Source: Achatina immaculata
Lineage: Eukaryota > Mollusca > Gastropoda > Stylommatophora > Achatinidae
Reading direction: 5' to 3'
Assembly: GCA_009760885.1 (NCBI GenBank)
Contig: CM019692.1
Span: forward strand, 47,003,930-47,067,929
DNA length: 64,000 nt
Part shown: piece after piece, positions 63,401-63,706 of the stretch
How positions within the stretch are numbered: the stretch's first letter is position 1
How the letters are laid out: each line of letters begins with the position of its first letter
The notes under the pieces: model-generated
What the model was told of the DNA's origin: nothing
Seen by the model: the letters and a program-made list of their open reading frames with translations, nothing else
Databases searched by the model: none
Program-made: the position numbers and the translations under genes

Positions 63401-63706
63401 AACAAATGAAGTATCGAATGAAGTAAATAAAAACGGGAATGATATAAGATATAGGAACTGCAGAGTCACACCATTACCACAGGTTTCGACTTTGGCTCCC
63501 CCCACCCCTCCTTTTTCTTCCTTATGTCTACTCTTCCAAACCTTAAACAGAAAGTCTACAAAACCATGAGCGAGTTGAAGCCGGAAGTGGAGGCGGTTCT
63601 GAAGACAGGCCGGCAGATTGTGGAGCGCAAGCAGGTTGACTTTCCAGACTCACTCAGCAAACAGTTGGATGCCATCAAGCAACTTTATAATGAACTTGGC
63701 GCTCAG
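12338..63706 (+). CDS. DMD: Dystrophin/utrophin-family gene, central rod (22 exons, partial at both ends)
   Basis: Twenty-two exons with AG/GT borders join in one open frame of 1,233 codons. The product is a chain of spectrin-like triple-helical repeats with regularly spaced Trp/Leu heptads, and exon by exon it aligns with human dystrophin from about residue 321 to 1558. Landmarks seen: ENVLTWLLEAEE (start of R1), NMVVVVDDTSS (R2), KKRRVES in hinge 2 and AVLKTGRQIVERKQ (about R10-R11). In the family the protein links cortical actin to the membrane dystroglycan complex in muscle and neurons; the rod is the spacer, and R1-R3 can bind lipid. Invertebrates usually have a single dystrophin/utrophin/DRP2 ancestor gene, so the orthologue may equally be called utrophin-like. 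Join: 12338-12529, 14751-14932, 28642-28786, 29238-29328, 30569-30807, 31953-32132, 33198-33464, 35850-35937, 37572-37813, 39313-39466, 46239-46411, 48145-48357, 50521-50634, 52002-52328, 53323-53421, 53789-53914, 54661-54753, 57402-57554, 58336-58497, 59995-60123, 61328-61501, 63551-63706. Confidence 0.95.
12530..14750. other. Intron 1 of window (2.2 kb)
   Basis: It contains a 31-bp tandem repeat (gacagattaaagacttagcc type, about 2.6 copies, 12781-12871), a fragment of dispersed repeat B near 13195-13240, a diverged triplet of 55-bp phrases (agaaagactgtcctctaac type) at 13975-14105, a longer repeat B copy (minus strand, 14320-14560) and a GA microsatellite at 14648-14667. The remainder is unassigned. 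Confidence 0.6.
14320..14560 (-). repeat. Dispersed repeat B copy
   Basis: The complement reads ccggctccacaaccaaggaa and agccaggctgagcctgctag followed by gagggtcttgacc, the same order as at 6043-6160 and the complement of 21560-21690. It is probably a SINE or MITE family without coding capacity. Confidence 0.6.
14751..14932 (+). CDS. DMD: Dystrophin exon 2 of window (human exon 11 counterpart; R1 helices B-C)
   Basis: This exon has 182 nt, equal to human exon 11, starts in phase 0 and ends in phase 2 with a codon split AG|G (Arg). The acceptor is tcttaaacag and the donor gtgagt. It encodes EFMVELTRHQDSIGGVLKEG and then MSLLNNRWEDLRLKALDRQS. The conserved LLN.RWE.LR block is the hallmark of helix C of R1 in dystrophin. 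A 13.7-kb intron follows, the longest complete one in the window. Confidence 0.95.
15240..15410 (-). repeat. Dispersed repeat A copy with GA tail
   Basis: The complement carries the family core gggcagaatgtcagacgggc and ends tttgaaaataaagtatgttc, followed by a (CT)n tail (GA on the + strand at 15248-15280). Confidence 0.75.
15430..15690 (-). repeat. Repeat A copy with 40-bp internal tandem array
   Basis: Starting from a GA tail and tttttttcaaaggggtccgt, the family segment cagacattctgcctttcatc + atacaactttcgctcaataa is repeated about five times. In other family A copies this segment is present once, so the array was formed inside the element. Confidence 0.75.
15850..15980 (-). repeat. Repeat A copy with (GAAT)n tail
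   Basis: A GA run and (gaat)5 at 15853-15890 are followed by gatctttattttaaaatagt and the core tcttacattctgccctttat, i.e. the minus-strand 3' end of the family with a tetranucleotide tail. GA-rich and AT-rich simple sequence continues to 16236. Confidence 0.75.
16204..16236. repeat. (GA)n microsatellite
   Basis: Pure GA repeat in the long intron after exon 2. Confidence 0.9.
16365..16712. repeat. Minisatellite of gatagaatcaattaagtaact units
   Basis: About 16 short units alternate between gatagaatcaattaagtaac and gatagaattgaccaagtaac, forming higher-order blocks of about 60 bp. Confidence 0.85.
16713..17285. other. Intron sequence with poly-C tract
   Basis: Unique-looking sequence with an 18-nt C run at 17102-17119. 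No gene or element is recognised. Confidence 0.5.
17286..17402. repeat. 24-bp minisatellite, 5 copies
   Basis: The unit is cgtatctgtttggtaggcca plus tacc. All frames are open through it, giving short artificial reading frames. Confidence 0.85.
17465..17585 (+). repeat. Dispersed repeat B copy (left part)
   Basis: gtcatgccttagaggcacat, gggatatggtgtcagtgtcc and gatatagtcagtatcacgcc match 52600-52700 at almost every base. Confidence 0.8.
17886..18215. repeat. 22-bp minisatellite, about 15 copies
   Basis: The unit is accaggttacatggaccccc plus gc, with variants (accaggttccttggaccccc). It is followed at 18216-18262 by a hAT-end-like sequence finishing ttgttaaccactg, so the array may have grown inside a hAT-type element. 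Proline-rich readings across it are artefacts. Confidence 0.85.
18340..18575. repeat. 44-bp minisatellite (two 22-bp halves), about 5 copies
   Basis: Alternating halves tagttttacatagcatttgcc and tagttttacatagcatgtacct form a 44-bp higher-order unit. Confidence 0.9.
18655..18745 (+). repeat. Dispersed repeat A fragment
   Basis: gacagagtgaatgacgagaa followed by ggcagaatgtcagacgact corresponds to the core of family A; the 3' tail is lost. Confidence 0.55.
19024..19895. repeat. CT-rich low-complexity tract enclosing a repeat A copy
   Basis: Polypyrimidine sequence of (tctctc)n(ttctt)n type fills 19038-19135 and 19347-19885. Between them 19195-19346 is a + strand copy of family A (tgtctggaatagagtgaaag, ggcagaatgtcaaacgggcc) ending in (AATC)4. 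The strong strand asymmetry (pyrimidines on the coding strand) extends over about 850 nt. Confidence 0.85.
19896..20210. other. Intron sequence without recognised feature
   Basis: Unique-looking sequence between the CT tract and the next repeat A copy. Confidence 0.45.
20212..20335 (-). repeat. Repeat A copy with (GAAC)n tail
   Basis: (gaac)5 at 20212-20226 is followed by atactttattttcaaagggt and the minus-strand core ggcccgtctgacattatgct, ending in cagtcactcagc and a GA run. Confidence 0.8.
20515..21335. repeat. 38-bp minisatellite, about 21 copies
   Basis: The unit is actgatatgctactgtataa plus ccttgtacaggccagata. Some copies lack the tgtataa part (about 31 bp). There are no unique spacers, so it is not CRISPR-like. 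Confidence 0.95.
21540..21775 (-). repeat. Dispersed repeat B, longest copy
   Basis: The complement runs aggtaatcctctcatgcctt, ggtgttagtgcccatataac, gactccaccaccatgggaac, gtaagccaggtgggcctg and ggtcttggctgg, joining the left part (as at 17465 and 52585) with the right part (as at 6043 and 14320). It defines the family at about 230 bp. Confidence 0.75.
21776..22150. other. Intron sequence without recognised feature
   Basis: No exon, element or array is recognised; open frames of 70-106 aa lack domains. Confidence 0.45.
22155..22325 (-). mobile_element. LINE 3' end (family C), antisense
   Basis: The complement matches 11525-11735 and 36985-37250: tgcaagacatcgtcgacgat, gcgaatagatgcatcagcag and the 3' gcgcaaaggt-type end (ttccgcaagggacagcaaa here). 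Confidence 0.75.
22326..23334. other. Intron sequence without recognised feature
   Basis: A G run (22499-22507), a CA-rich stretch near 22460 and a C run at 23240-23250 are the only notable marks. Confidence 0.45.
23335..24380. repeat. 44-bp minisatellite, about 23 copies
   Basis: The unit begins ggtcactcattgtcaacagc and ends gcaaagcgcccactt. After 24095 the copies are shorter and diverged (cccggacgcc type). Because 44 is not a multiple of three, each frame cycles through all three and stays open, producing overlapping open frames of 86-142 codons that are artefacts. Confidence 0.95.
24590..24770 (+). repeat. Repeat A copy with (TCAG)n-type tail
   Basis: atgtatagcatatttgtact, attgtctggaatagagagaa and ggcagagtgccagacgggcc, then gcaaataaaattcagtcagt. 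It shares more than 150 bp with the copy at 19195-19346. Confidence 0.8.
24890..25615. repeat. 57-bp C-rich minisatellite, about 12 copies
   Basis: The unit contains gaaacccaaaaattcccctc, tggtcgaaagcg and a run of 5-11 C. The complement has three G-runs per unit and long open frames (up to 250 codons) that are artefacts. The preceding 24791-24805 is a C run. Confidence 0.95.
25616..26130. other. Intron sequence, possible decayed element
   Basis: The minus strand at 25640-25670 reads APLYAGDLHHSS, faintly like a decayed YADD box of a reverse transcriptase, but the surroundings do not confirm it. Confidence 0.3.
26131..26865. repeat. 52-bp minisatellite, about 14 copies
   Basis: The unit is aggtccttactaagtttagc plus ttaggggccttgatggtaga and ttaatctgtcac. 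Variation is mainly ccttac/cattat/cattac and agctt/atctt, mixed along the array. Confidence 0.95.
26866..28641. other. 3' part of the 13.7-kb intron, no recognised feature
   Basis: About 1.8 kb of AT-rich, mostly unique sequence before exon 3, with a G-rich run near 27150-27175. No exon-like block was found in any frame. Confidence 0.5.
28642..28786 (+). CDS. DMD: Dystrophin exon 3 of window (human exon 12 counterpart; R1/R2 junction)
   Basis: This exon has 145 nt. It completes the split Arg codon with its first G and ends in phase 0. The acceptor is tctgatacag and the donor gtatct. It reads LQKILMDLQQQQLDDLGDWL and ends KAQVEEHK, matching the human block that finishes R1 and starts helix A of R2. 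It is two codons shorter than human exon 12 (151 nt as recalled). Confidence 0.94.
29238..29328 (+). CDS. DMD: Dystrophin exon 4 of window (first part of human exon 13; R2 helix B)
   Basis: This exon has 91 nt, starts in phase 0 and ends in phase 1. The acceptor is ttccaatttag and the donor gtgagt. It encodes AIQKSLEEQQKKVDGLHNM followed by VVVVDDTSSET, a very conserved dystrophin stretch. Human exon 13 continues about ten codons further, so this intron position differs from the human one. Its last 20-odd bases together with the donor are the unit of a tandem array that begins at once in the following intron. Confidence 0.94.
29305..29725 (+). repeat. 45/46-bp minisatellite grown from the exon 4 3' end and its splice donor
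   Basis: The exon end gatgacaccagctcagagac + tg|gtgagtacagagattg + ttgagta is repeated about ten times. Seven copies including the real junction keep tggtgagta intact; one has gtgaata, and the last two have decayed (agtgagcag, gttgacc). Reading on past the true donor in frame meets TGA within eight codons, so use of a later donor would truncate the protein. Confidence 0.92.
29780..30065 (-). mobile_element. LINE fragment (family G), antisense
   Basis: The minus strand has an open stretch with TTASEMKCYRKALRMSWTER, then NKEILMGSGVTENWL and KMRYFGIHPE. This is the post-RT region of a non-LTR element (MKCYR..LR..WT, then LRYFGH). Confidence 0.75.
30085..30305. repeat. Degenerate 45-50-bp tandem repeat, about 5 copies
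   Basis: The phrase attctgttctgttacttata with agtacattatgtacac recurs, decaying toward 30300, and is followed by an AT run. Confidence 0.75.
30569..30807 (+). CDS. DMD: Dystrophin exon 5 of window (end of human exon 13 plus exons 14-15; R2 helix C, R3 helix A)
   Basis: This exon has 239 nt, starts by completing an Ala codon (G|CT) and ends in phase 0. The acceptor is tcttctacacag and the donor gtaggt. It encodes LELLGKRWTQICHWMEEQW, then LLQELLMRWQQFSDEQAKF and NDWLTEKEG. Exons 4 and 5 together are 330 nt, the same as human exons 13+14+15 (120+102+108), although the internal introns fall in different places. Confidence 0.94.
31185..31500. repeat. Degenerate minisatellite of about 27 bp
   Basis: About eleven loose copies of gggaaatagtttctttaact plus gtatcat in the intron before exon 6. 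Confidence 0.75.
31709..31812 (+). ncRNA. U2 snRNA-like retroposon (pseudogene)
   Basis: atcgcttcttggccttttga + ctaagaa matches the conserved 5' end of U2 snRNA with few changes; similarity ends after about 28 nt. The rest (tttttaaaccaaac, then two small caccacaaggtggt and caccatgtggtg palindromes) is unrelated. It ends in eight A. The flanks tacactcgtacacat (31696-31710) and tacactcatacacat (31813-31827) form a 15-bp target duplication with one change. This is a retrotransposed chimera, not a working U2 gene: the branch-site pairing, Sm site and 3' stems are absent. Confidence 0.75.
31953..32132 (+). CDS. DMD: Dystrophin exon 6 of window (human exon 16 counterpart; R3)
   Basis: This exon has 180 nt (60 codons), equal to human exon 16, and is phase 0 at both ends. 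The acceptor is ataacctctcag; the donor gtttgg is weak. It begins SIENDMVEQV and ends EEFQERWEKLVQDMESQSKE. The ERWEKLVQ block is helix C of R3. A U2-like retroposon lies about 140 nt upstream in the intron. Confidence 0.93.
32260..33000. repeat. Degenerate minisatellite of about 23 bp (gattacagtggcttatttga)
   Basis: About thirty loosely similar units fill most of the intron between exons 6 and 7. Divergence is high, so the array is old. Confidence 0.85.
33198..33464 (+). CDS. DMD: Dystrophin exon 7 of window (human exons 17-18 counterpart; hinge 2, R4 helix A)
   Basis: This exon has 267 nt (89 codons), phase 0 at both ends. The acceptor is catatgtcacag and the donor gtttgt. After IANSGVELSKISDYYEED comes a non-helical Ser/Thr-rich stretch (TQTTAATPTSS) and the basic FKKRRVES, then repeat R4 starts with LLDWMDRTESTLQLL. 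The human counterpart is split into two exons of 300 nt in total and has a longer, Pro-rich hinge with a similar KKR motif. The hinge here is 11 codons shorter and lacks the poly-Pro run. Confidence 0.93.
33465..34624. other. Intron 7 of window, 5' part: simple repeats and a repeat A copy
   Basis: It contains (AAT)n(CAT)n(CAC)n runs at 33651-33720 and 33967-34040. A + strand family A copy at 33830-33945 carries ggcagaatgttagacgggcc and ends gaaaataaagtatctgcagt plus cgttcg. Two and a half copies of a roughly 73-bp unit (gcttccagcttccatgattg type) lie at 34130-34325. Confidence 0.75.
34625..34783. mobile_element. hAT-type MITE with 8-bp target duplication
   Basis: The left end cagtatttcccaggcttg and the right end complement cagtgtttcccagagtgg form terminal repeats. 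The flanking octamers ccatagat (34617-34624) and ccataaat (34784-34791) differ at one base, the 8-bp duplication typical of hAT. There is no coding sequence; a G run lies at 34743-34755. Confidence 0.8.
34799..35105 (+). mobile_element. LINE 3' end (family D), degenerate
   Basis: It is colinear with 45010-45365: aataaaggcttacttgccta, gtgtgaacaagcagatg, gcatggctggg, ggctgcagaccatgag and ggtgattgcttggctgatc. Frames are broken. Confidence 0.7.
35353..35837. repeat. 37-bp minisatellite abutting the exon 8 acceptor, 13 copies
   Basis: The unit is agtagcattgttcagtagag plus ttccagtagatattcac. The final partial copy reads agtagatattcatcttctgt and runs into the polypyrimidine tract of exon 8. Each unit contains several AG dinucleotides. 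Confidence 0.95.
35850..35937 (+). CDS. DMD: Dystrophin exon 8 of window (human exon 19 counterpart; R4 helix B)
   Basis: This exon has 88 nt, identical in length and phase (0 to 1) to human exon 19. The acceptor is ctgtcattctcag and the donor gtaagc. It encodes DTENSVRSHQIDVQRLLTLG and then QTILTELKI. A 37-bp minisatellite ends about 20 nt before the exon, so it occupies the region where the branch point is expected. Confidence 0.92.
35938..36984. other. Intron 8 of window, 5' part, with tRNA-derived SINE-like segment
   Basis: 36262-36320 has atgcgttcgccttctgatca followed by gaaggttcctggttcaattt, resembling the anticodon arm and B box of a tRNA, with a T-rich stretch after it. This suggests the head of a tRNA-derived SINE; the A box is not clear. 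The rest is AT-rich and unassigned. Confidence 0.45.
36985..37250 (+). mobile_element. LINE 3' end (family C) with (GACT)n tail
   Basis: gataatttagagaccttctt, ggctgcaagacatcgttgat, gcgtcagcagcagagcatct and ggcaaagttccacaaggg match 11525-11735. It ends gactgactgactga, a tetranucleotide tail. Confidence 0.8.
37572..37813 (+). CDS. DMD: Dystrophin exon 9 of window (human exon 20 counterpart; R4 helix C, R5 helix A)
   Basis: This exon has 242 nt, identical to human exon 20, phase 1 in and 0 out. The acceptor is tatgtccacag and the donor gtaatg. It reads AGEPQDKMN, then GLEERWKKLNDKLADTQ and YEKWINSTESIATDAPEITR. The RWKKLN helix and the YEKWI start of the next repeat fit the human block exactly. 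Confidence 0.95.
37814..39312. other. Intron 9 of window (1.5 kb)
   Basis: 38595-38837 (+) holds an 80-aa open frame rich in Trp and Cys (DADYFYIWTAVISK, then WWLVNKDGCEGP) that I cannot assign and that has no acceptor or donor placing it in the gene. No repeat array is present. Confidence 0.45.
39313..39466 (+). CDS. DMD: Dystrophin exon 10 of window (most of human exon 21; R5)
   Basis: This exon has 154 nt, phase 0 in and 1 out. The acceptor is ttaaaacag and the donor gtaaga. It encodes VKVKAMQAHQDRIDRMRMFG and ends FTRKWQAAYSKL. It aligns without gaps to the first 51 codons of human exon 21, which ends nine codons later. Exons 10 and 11 together are 327 nt, equal to human exons 21+22. An exon-like stretch 43 nt downstream is discussed under findings. 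Confidence 0.93.
39467..40844. other. Intron 10 of window, 5' part
   Basis: It contains the exon-like stretch 39510-39606 (see findings) and, at 40324-40375, a short + strand match to the 3' end of LINE family B (tgacgtttaatgccacagga). The rest is unassigned; a C run lies at 40826-40836. Confidence 0.5.
40845..41150 (-). mobile_element. LINE RNase H fragment, antisense
   Basis: The minus strand reads PRHMGIQGDERADRLASSA near 41060-41120, matching the HxGixGNexADxLA motif that ends RNase H domains of non-LTR elements, and continues QPLDWANTVHTL. The frame is interrupted. Confidence 0.75.
41175..41500. repeat. 80-bp minisatellite, 4 copies
   Basis: The unit contains ttccggatcatactcattga, atcacttagtatacagatgt, gggtgtaatcctgtgactcc and agccagacaaatgctcgcc. 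Copies are almost identical. Confidence 0.95.
41501..42834. other. Intron 10 of window, AT-rich middle
   Basis: AT-rich sequence with several T and A runs; no element or exon recognised. Confidence 0.5.
42835..42925. repeat. 35-bp tandem repeat, about 2.6 copies
   Basis: tcaagataaactatggataa plus aataatatagatgct. Confidence 0.85.
43213..43465. repeat. 41-bp minisatellite, 6 copies
   Basis: The unit is tgccaaatgtgggatgggag plus gacattgtaaaactttcagt and g; copies are identical as read. Confidence 0.95.
43625..44128. mobile_element. pogo/Tigger-like MITE
   Basis: The left end cagtagagcatcgattatg and the complement of the right end, cagtagaacattgattatcc, form terminal repeats of about 24 bp next to TA on both sides. 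The sequence just inside (gtaaactaaatcaggaccaa) follows the Tigger pattern. At about 504 bp with no transposase frame it is non-autonomous. Confidence 0.8.
44129..44743. other. Intron 10 of window, with repeat A copy
   Basis: A minus-strand family A copy at about 44525-44640 (actttatttgcaaataatga, aggcctgtctgatattctgg) precedes the LINE D relic. The rest is unassigned. Confidence 0.6.
44744..44919 (+). repeat. 22-bp array, 8 copies, grown from LINE reverse transcriptase sequence
   Basis: The unit is attacctatactcctatatg plus gt. The last copy runs directly, in frame, into gagcagaattgagaacaact. Read together they give VLPILLYGAELRTTE, the conserved LLYG.E box of the element that follows, so the array is a multiplication of that box. 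Confidence 0.9.
44920..45395 (+). mobile_element. LINE relic (family D), post-RT region
   Basis: The + strand reads GAELRTTEHELSKLSSFHTT and CLRKILNIY, then NNKDLLTQCELEDM and later GKEKEGDPRLPGAELQKQK; stops and a poly-A insertion at 45085 break it. The order fits the C-terminal half of a non-LTR ORF2. Confidence 0.8.
45396..46238. other. Intron 10 of window, 3' part
   Basis: AT-rich sequence; nothing recognised before the exon 11 acceptor. Confidence 0.5.
46239..46411 (+). CDS. DMD: Dystrophin exon 11 of window (end of human exon 21 plus exon 22; R5/R6)
   Basis: This exon has 173 nt, phase 1 in (Asp codon G|AT) and 0 out. The acceptor is gttcttctgcag and the donor gttggt. It encodes QKQKMLMEALDKVPPKTYLE, then VLRKWIQDIEKAI and ITSQLQTYK. 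The LDKVPP.TYLEAM block corresponds to the human LPP.RYQE.M block. It follows a 6.8-kb intron. Confidence 0.94.
46505..46815 (-). mobile_element. LINE fragment (family A), antisense
   Basis: Its complement matches the complement of 7020-7400: caaatctcgcctgtctgcct, tctcagaattctacataaca and ttccagttgtcacaatgtgt. It is the same post-RT region as in the other family A copies, more decayed. Confidence 0.7.
46816..47150 (+). pseudogene. Mariner transposase C-terminal fragment
   Basis: The + strand reads WILDHDNATAHISIKTNEFL, then PPHSPDLAP, and after a one-base shift CDFLFPHL, i.e. the second and third Asp boxes of a mariner DDD transposase. The N-terminal half and terminal repeats are missing, and it abuts an antisense LINE. 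Confidence 0.75.
47151..47692. other. Intron 11 of window, middle
   Basis: No element or exon recognised. Confidence 0.45.
47693..47882. repeat. 31-bp minisatellite, 6 copies
   Basis: The unit is ctaatcatacaagactgtac plus tctacccacag. Each unit ends in a pyrimidine-CAG, acceptor-like, about 260-440 nt before the true exon 12 acceptor. Confidence 0.9.
48145..48357 (+). CDS. DMD: Dystrophin exon 12 of window (human exon 23 counterpart; R6)
   Basis: This exon has 213 nt, identical to human exon 23, phase 0 at both ends. The acceptor is tttgtcattag and the donor gtgagt. It begins ELSKEIQDHSPSLEYINKTG and continues LLQSELDQLNNEWTAVVTS, ending SHVRDFR. The QLNNEW core is helix C of R6. Confidence 0.94.
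48358..49021. other. Intron 12 of window, 5' part
   Basis: AT-rich sequence; no element or exon recognised. Confidence 0.45.
49022..50316 (+). pseudogene. Full-length but dead mariner element
   Basis: TA plus caaggtctgacaattaagt at the left and the matching complement cgaggtccgacaattaagt plus TA at the right give intact terminal repeats about 1.29 kb apart. The transposase frame starts at the ATG at 49221 (MEQKANIKFCLKLRKSAIET) and ends near 50242 with an AQGAYFE-type tail, a normal mariner length of about 340 codons. The catalytic boxes VDETW (near 49675), LLHDNAPAHR (near 49945) and SPSDYFLFP (near 50045) are all present. Early TGA stops (first near 49295) and several frameshifts disable it. 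Confidence 0.92.
50521..50634 (+). CDS. DMD: Dystrophin exon 13 of window (human exon 24 counterpart; R7 helix A)
   Basis: This exon has 114 nt, identical to human exon 24, phase 0 at both ends. The acceptor is ctctctgtag behind a T-rich tract; the donor is gtaaga. It encodes DQVDGLVKWMDEMEVFL and then GDTLTLKAQLLESN, the same pattern as the human KWM.E.DVFL helix. A dead mariner ends about 200 nt upstream. Confidence 0.94.
50890..51237 (-). mobile_element. LINE 3' region (family B), antisense
   Basis: The minus strand reads AEIRQMSKQQPVSWVISKRR, then GHVMRRNSQRIPKQAIKLNT, followed near 50990-50940 by a decayed LVGI..DEVE segment and the family end (complement of cgtgccgttaaacgtcacac). It is colinear with 59105-59450. 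Confidence 0.8.
51238..51557. other. Intron 13 of window, middle
   Basis: 51238-51305 is an inverted piece of LINE family H (see 2215-2310). A CT run lies at 51219-51233. The rest is unassigned. Confidence 0.5.
51558..51835. repeat. CT-rich low-complexity tract
   Basis: ctctctct, tctttctc and tctgtctc blocks, pyrimidines on the coding strand, about 170 nt before exon 14. Confidence 0.85.
52002..52328 (+). CDS. DMD: Dystrophin exon 14 of window (human exons 25+26 fused; R7 helices B-C, R8 helix A)
   Basis: This exon has 327 nt (109 codons), equal to the sum of human exons 25 and 26 (156+171), with no intron between them. Phase is 0 at both ends; the acceptor is gatgttcttacag and the donor gttagt. 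It includes SEAEPNFKAQVEKEVKTLNS, NSRWEKLIALASEQN and RIEALNMWLTEVKDSL. It is the longest exon in the window. Confidence 0.95.
52385..52512 (+). mobile_element. LINE 3' end (family E)
   Basis: gaaattacgaaagcattaaa, tatcccattatatgaa and cctctcaacaccgaaaggta match 55578-55682. Confidence 0.7.
52580..52712 (+). repeat. Dispersed repeat B copy (left part)
   Basis: It begins agtaaagtaaaggtaaccct and continues gccttagaggcacacaggga, then ggtcagtatcacgcctggc, as at 17465-17585. Confidence 0.85.
52970..53130. repeat. Degenerate 55-65-bp tandem repeat, 3 copies
   Basis: ggggttaaatttaaatggta with gagctatatagctcaggga recurs three times before exon 15. Confidence 0.75.
53323..53421 (+). CDS. DMD: Dystrophin exon 15 of window (first half of human exon 27; R8 helix B)
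   Basis: This exon has 99 nt, phase 0 at both ends. The acceptor is actatttctag and the donor gtgagg. It encodes SLKAELDAKEADINEVTDEA and ends KDAPSGSLQ, matching the human stretch with QKEAKV and QAPP. Exons 15, 16 and 17 sum to 318 nt, the same as human exons 27+28 (183+135), but are cut into three pieces here. Confidence 0.9.
53789..53914 (+). CDS. DMD: Dystrophin exon 16 of window (end of human exon 27, start of exon 28; R8/R9)
   Basis: This exon has 126 nt, phase 0 at both ends. The acceptor is aaaatttacag and the donor gtgaga. It encodes ELARLVMRLSALWDDVHARV and ends AKWAEMRHLLE. The heptad Leu/Trp spacing continues the spectrin fold, but sequence similarity to vertebrates is lower than in neighbouring exons. 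Confidence 0.88.
53915..54660. other. Intron 16 of window
   Basis: It contains a CT microsatellite at 54427-54465. No other feature is recognised. Confidence 0.5.
54661..54753 (+). CDS. DMD: Dystrophin exon 17 of window (end of human exon 28; R9 helix A)
   Basis: This exon has 93 nt, phase 0 at both ends. The acceptor is caaaatgtttcag and the donor gtacgt. It encodes IEKGYLMSLEIKVRR, then SSISSSDAEDISEELN. The final EDISEEL aligns with the human EEISEVL. The RRSSISSSDAED stretch is unusually serine- and acid-rich for a rod helix. Confidence 0.87.
54905..55690. mobile_element. LINE (family E) with inverted 5' part (twin-priming structure)
   Basis: On the minus strand 55113-54910 encodes RKNEFLFVDNQAFITTSEND and LQQNLDNLARACKSHNM, the region around a decayed YVDD box. 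Immediately beside it, on the plus strand from 55110, the downstream part begins FKYLDSIISASG, then ETRCNKANQVIGQTTPLLKN, MRCLRRILNVTRRDQIRND and KQQVKWFGHV. The two parts are consecutive in the protein but point in opposite directions, as left by twin-primed LINE insertion. Confidence 0.8.
55925..56065 (+). repeat. tRNA-derived SINE-like segment
   Basis: tggttggttgagtggtttag + cactcg resembles an RNA polymerase III A box in a tRNA context, and gggtcaggtcccagc about 40 nt later a B box. It is followed by a T-rich stretch and unrelated sequence. It could not fold as a working tRNA. Confidence 0.5.
56066..56645. other. Intron 17 of window, middle
   Basis: AT-rich sequence with repeated phrases such as cttcatgtaataa...ggtacaa at about 60-70-bp spacing (56220-56370), probably a degenerate tandem repeat. 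Confidence 0.45.
56647..57325. mobile_element. Possible piggyBac-like MITE
   Basis: TTAA at 56647 is followed by ctatttccgtgcctcagg. Near 57310 ggcacgggaagagtg is the approximate complement (cactcttcccgtgcc). The inverted match is only about 11 bp and the right TTAA is not preserved, so this is tentative. Confidence 0.3.
57402..57554 (+). CDS. DMD: Dystrophin exon 18 of window (human exon 29 counterpart; R9)
   Basis: This exon has 153 nt against 150 in human exon 29, phase 0 at both ends. The acceptor is tatgtacacag and the donor gtaagt (consensus). It encodes DVETYLAEHSTENKRHIQEL, IDNSIMVEFVRKELEDFLRK and KLESD. The order H-S-x-x-N, an I-x-x-L-A helix, and then MVEFV..ELE matches the vertebrate exon. 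Confidence 0.93.
57555..58335. repeat. Intron 18 of window with 35-bp tandem repeat
   Basis: At 57950-58105 gataatgatgagtgatatta with agaggattggcctaa recurs four times with small deletions. The rest of the intron is unassigned. Confidence 0.7.
58336..58497 (+). CDS. DMD: Dystrophin exon 19 of window (human exon 30 counterpart; R9/R10)
   Basis: This exon has 162 nt, identical to human exon 30, phase 0 at both ends. The acceptor is cgaaatcttcag and the donor gtgtgt. It encodes KIQRLERSIQRAQTIEQQV, QWMADVTQLLQDRLDADM and VPQEHE. The LE.SIQ.AQ..E motif is shared with vertebrate dystrophin. Confidence 0.95.
58850..58975 (+). mobile_element. LINE 3' end (family B)
   Basis: The + strand segment encodes LVGGRYVDEIEKLTGN and KTWQ, and its bases match the complement of 59110-59230 and of 50930-51005. 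Confidence 0.7.
59105..59850 (-). mobile_element. LINE relic (family B), RT C-terminus to 3' end, antisense
   Basis: The minus strand has an open run of 128 codons ending at 59449 with GLEIKKDKTKIMKFLIN, FAYLGSYIDQVGDTKKKVR, LIYACETWKSTTETD and CLRKILGI. A frameshift leads to RKRRWTYVGHVMRRNNYRIP and LVGITSLDEVESSL down to 59134. It is the best-preserved LINE protein in the window. Confidence 0.88.
59995..60123 (+). CDS. DMD: Dystrophin exon 20 of window (human exon 31 counterpart; R10)
   Basis: This exon has 129 nt against 111 in human exon 31, phase 0 at both ends. The acceptor is ctcttatgccag and the donor gttggt. It encodes TLQLEFKQHEELLEELERN and ends RLEQQTQILK. The F..HE..LEE helix start is the conserved part; six extra codons lie toward the 3' end. 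Confidence 0.92.
60124..61327. other. Intron 20 of window
   Basis: No array or element recognised. The 60-aa minus-strand frame at 60588-60770 looks like chance. Confidence 0.5.
61328..61501 (+). CDS. DMD: Dystrophin exon 21 of window (human exon 32 counterpart; R10)
   Basis: This exon has 174 nt, identical to human exon 32, phase 0 at both ends. The acceptor is tttgcaatttcag and the donor gtaagc. It encodes VMIKFRKFQRPADFEPKMTH and ends DRHNNCM. The KFR.FQ.PA.FE block is nearly identical to vertebrate dystrophin. Confidence 0.95.
61502..63550. other. Intron 21 of window
   Basis: It contains an (ATC)n run at 62492-62520 and AT-rich sequence at 62635-62660. Open frames at 62883-63101 and 63103-63336 are not flanked by usable splice sites in the right phase; the protein is continuous across the intron by alignment. 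Confidence 0.55.
63551..63706 (+). CDS. DMD: Dystrophin exon 22 of window (human exon 33 counterpart; R10/R11)
   Basis: This exon has 156 nt, identical to human exon 33, phase 0 at both ends. The acceptor is ccttaaacag and the donor gtacta. It encodes KVYKTMSELKPEVEAVLK, TGRQIVERKQVDF and LYNELGAQ. The TGRQIV.RKQ and YNELGA blocks are diagnostic of dystrophin/utrophin. The next exon lies beyond the right edge. Confidence 0.95.
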
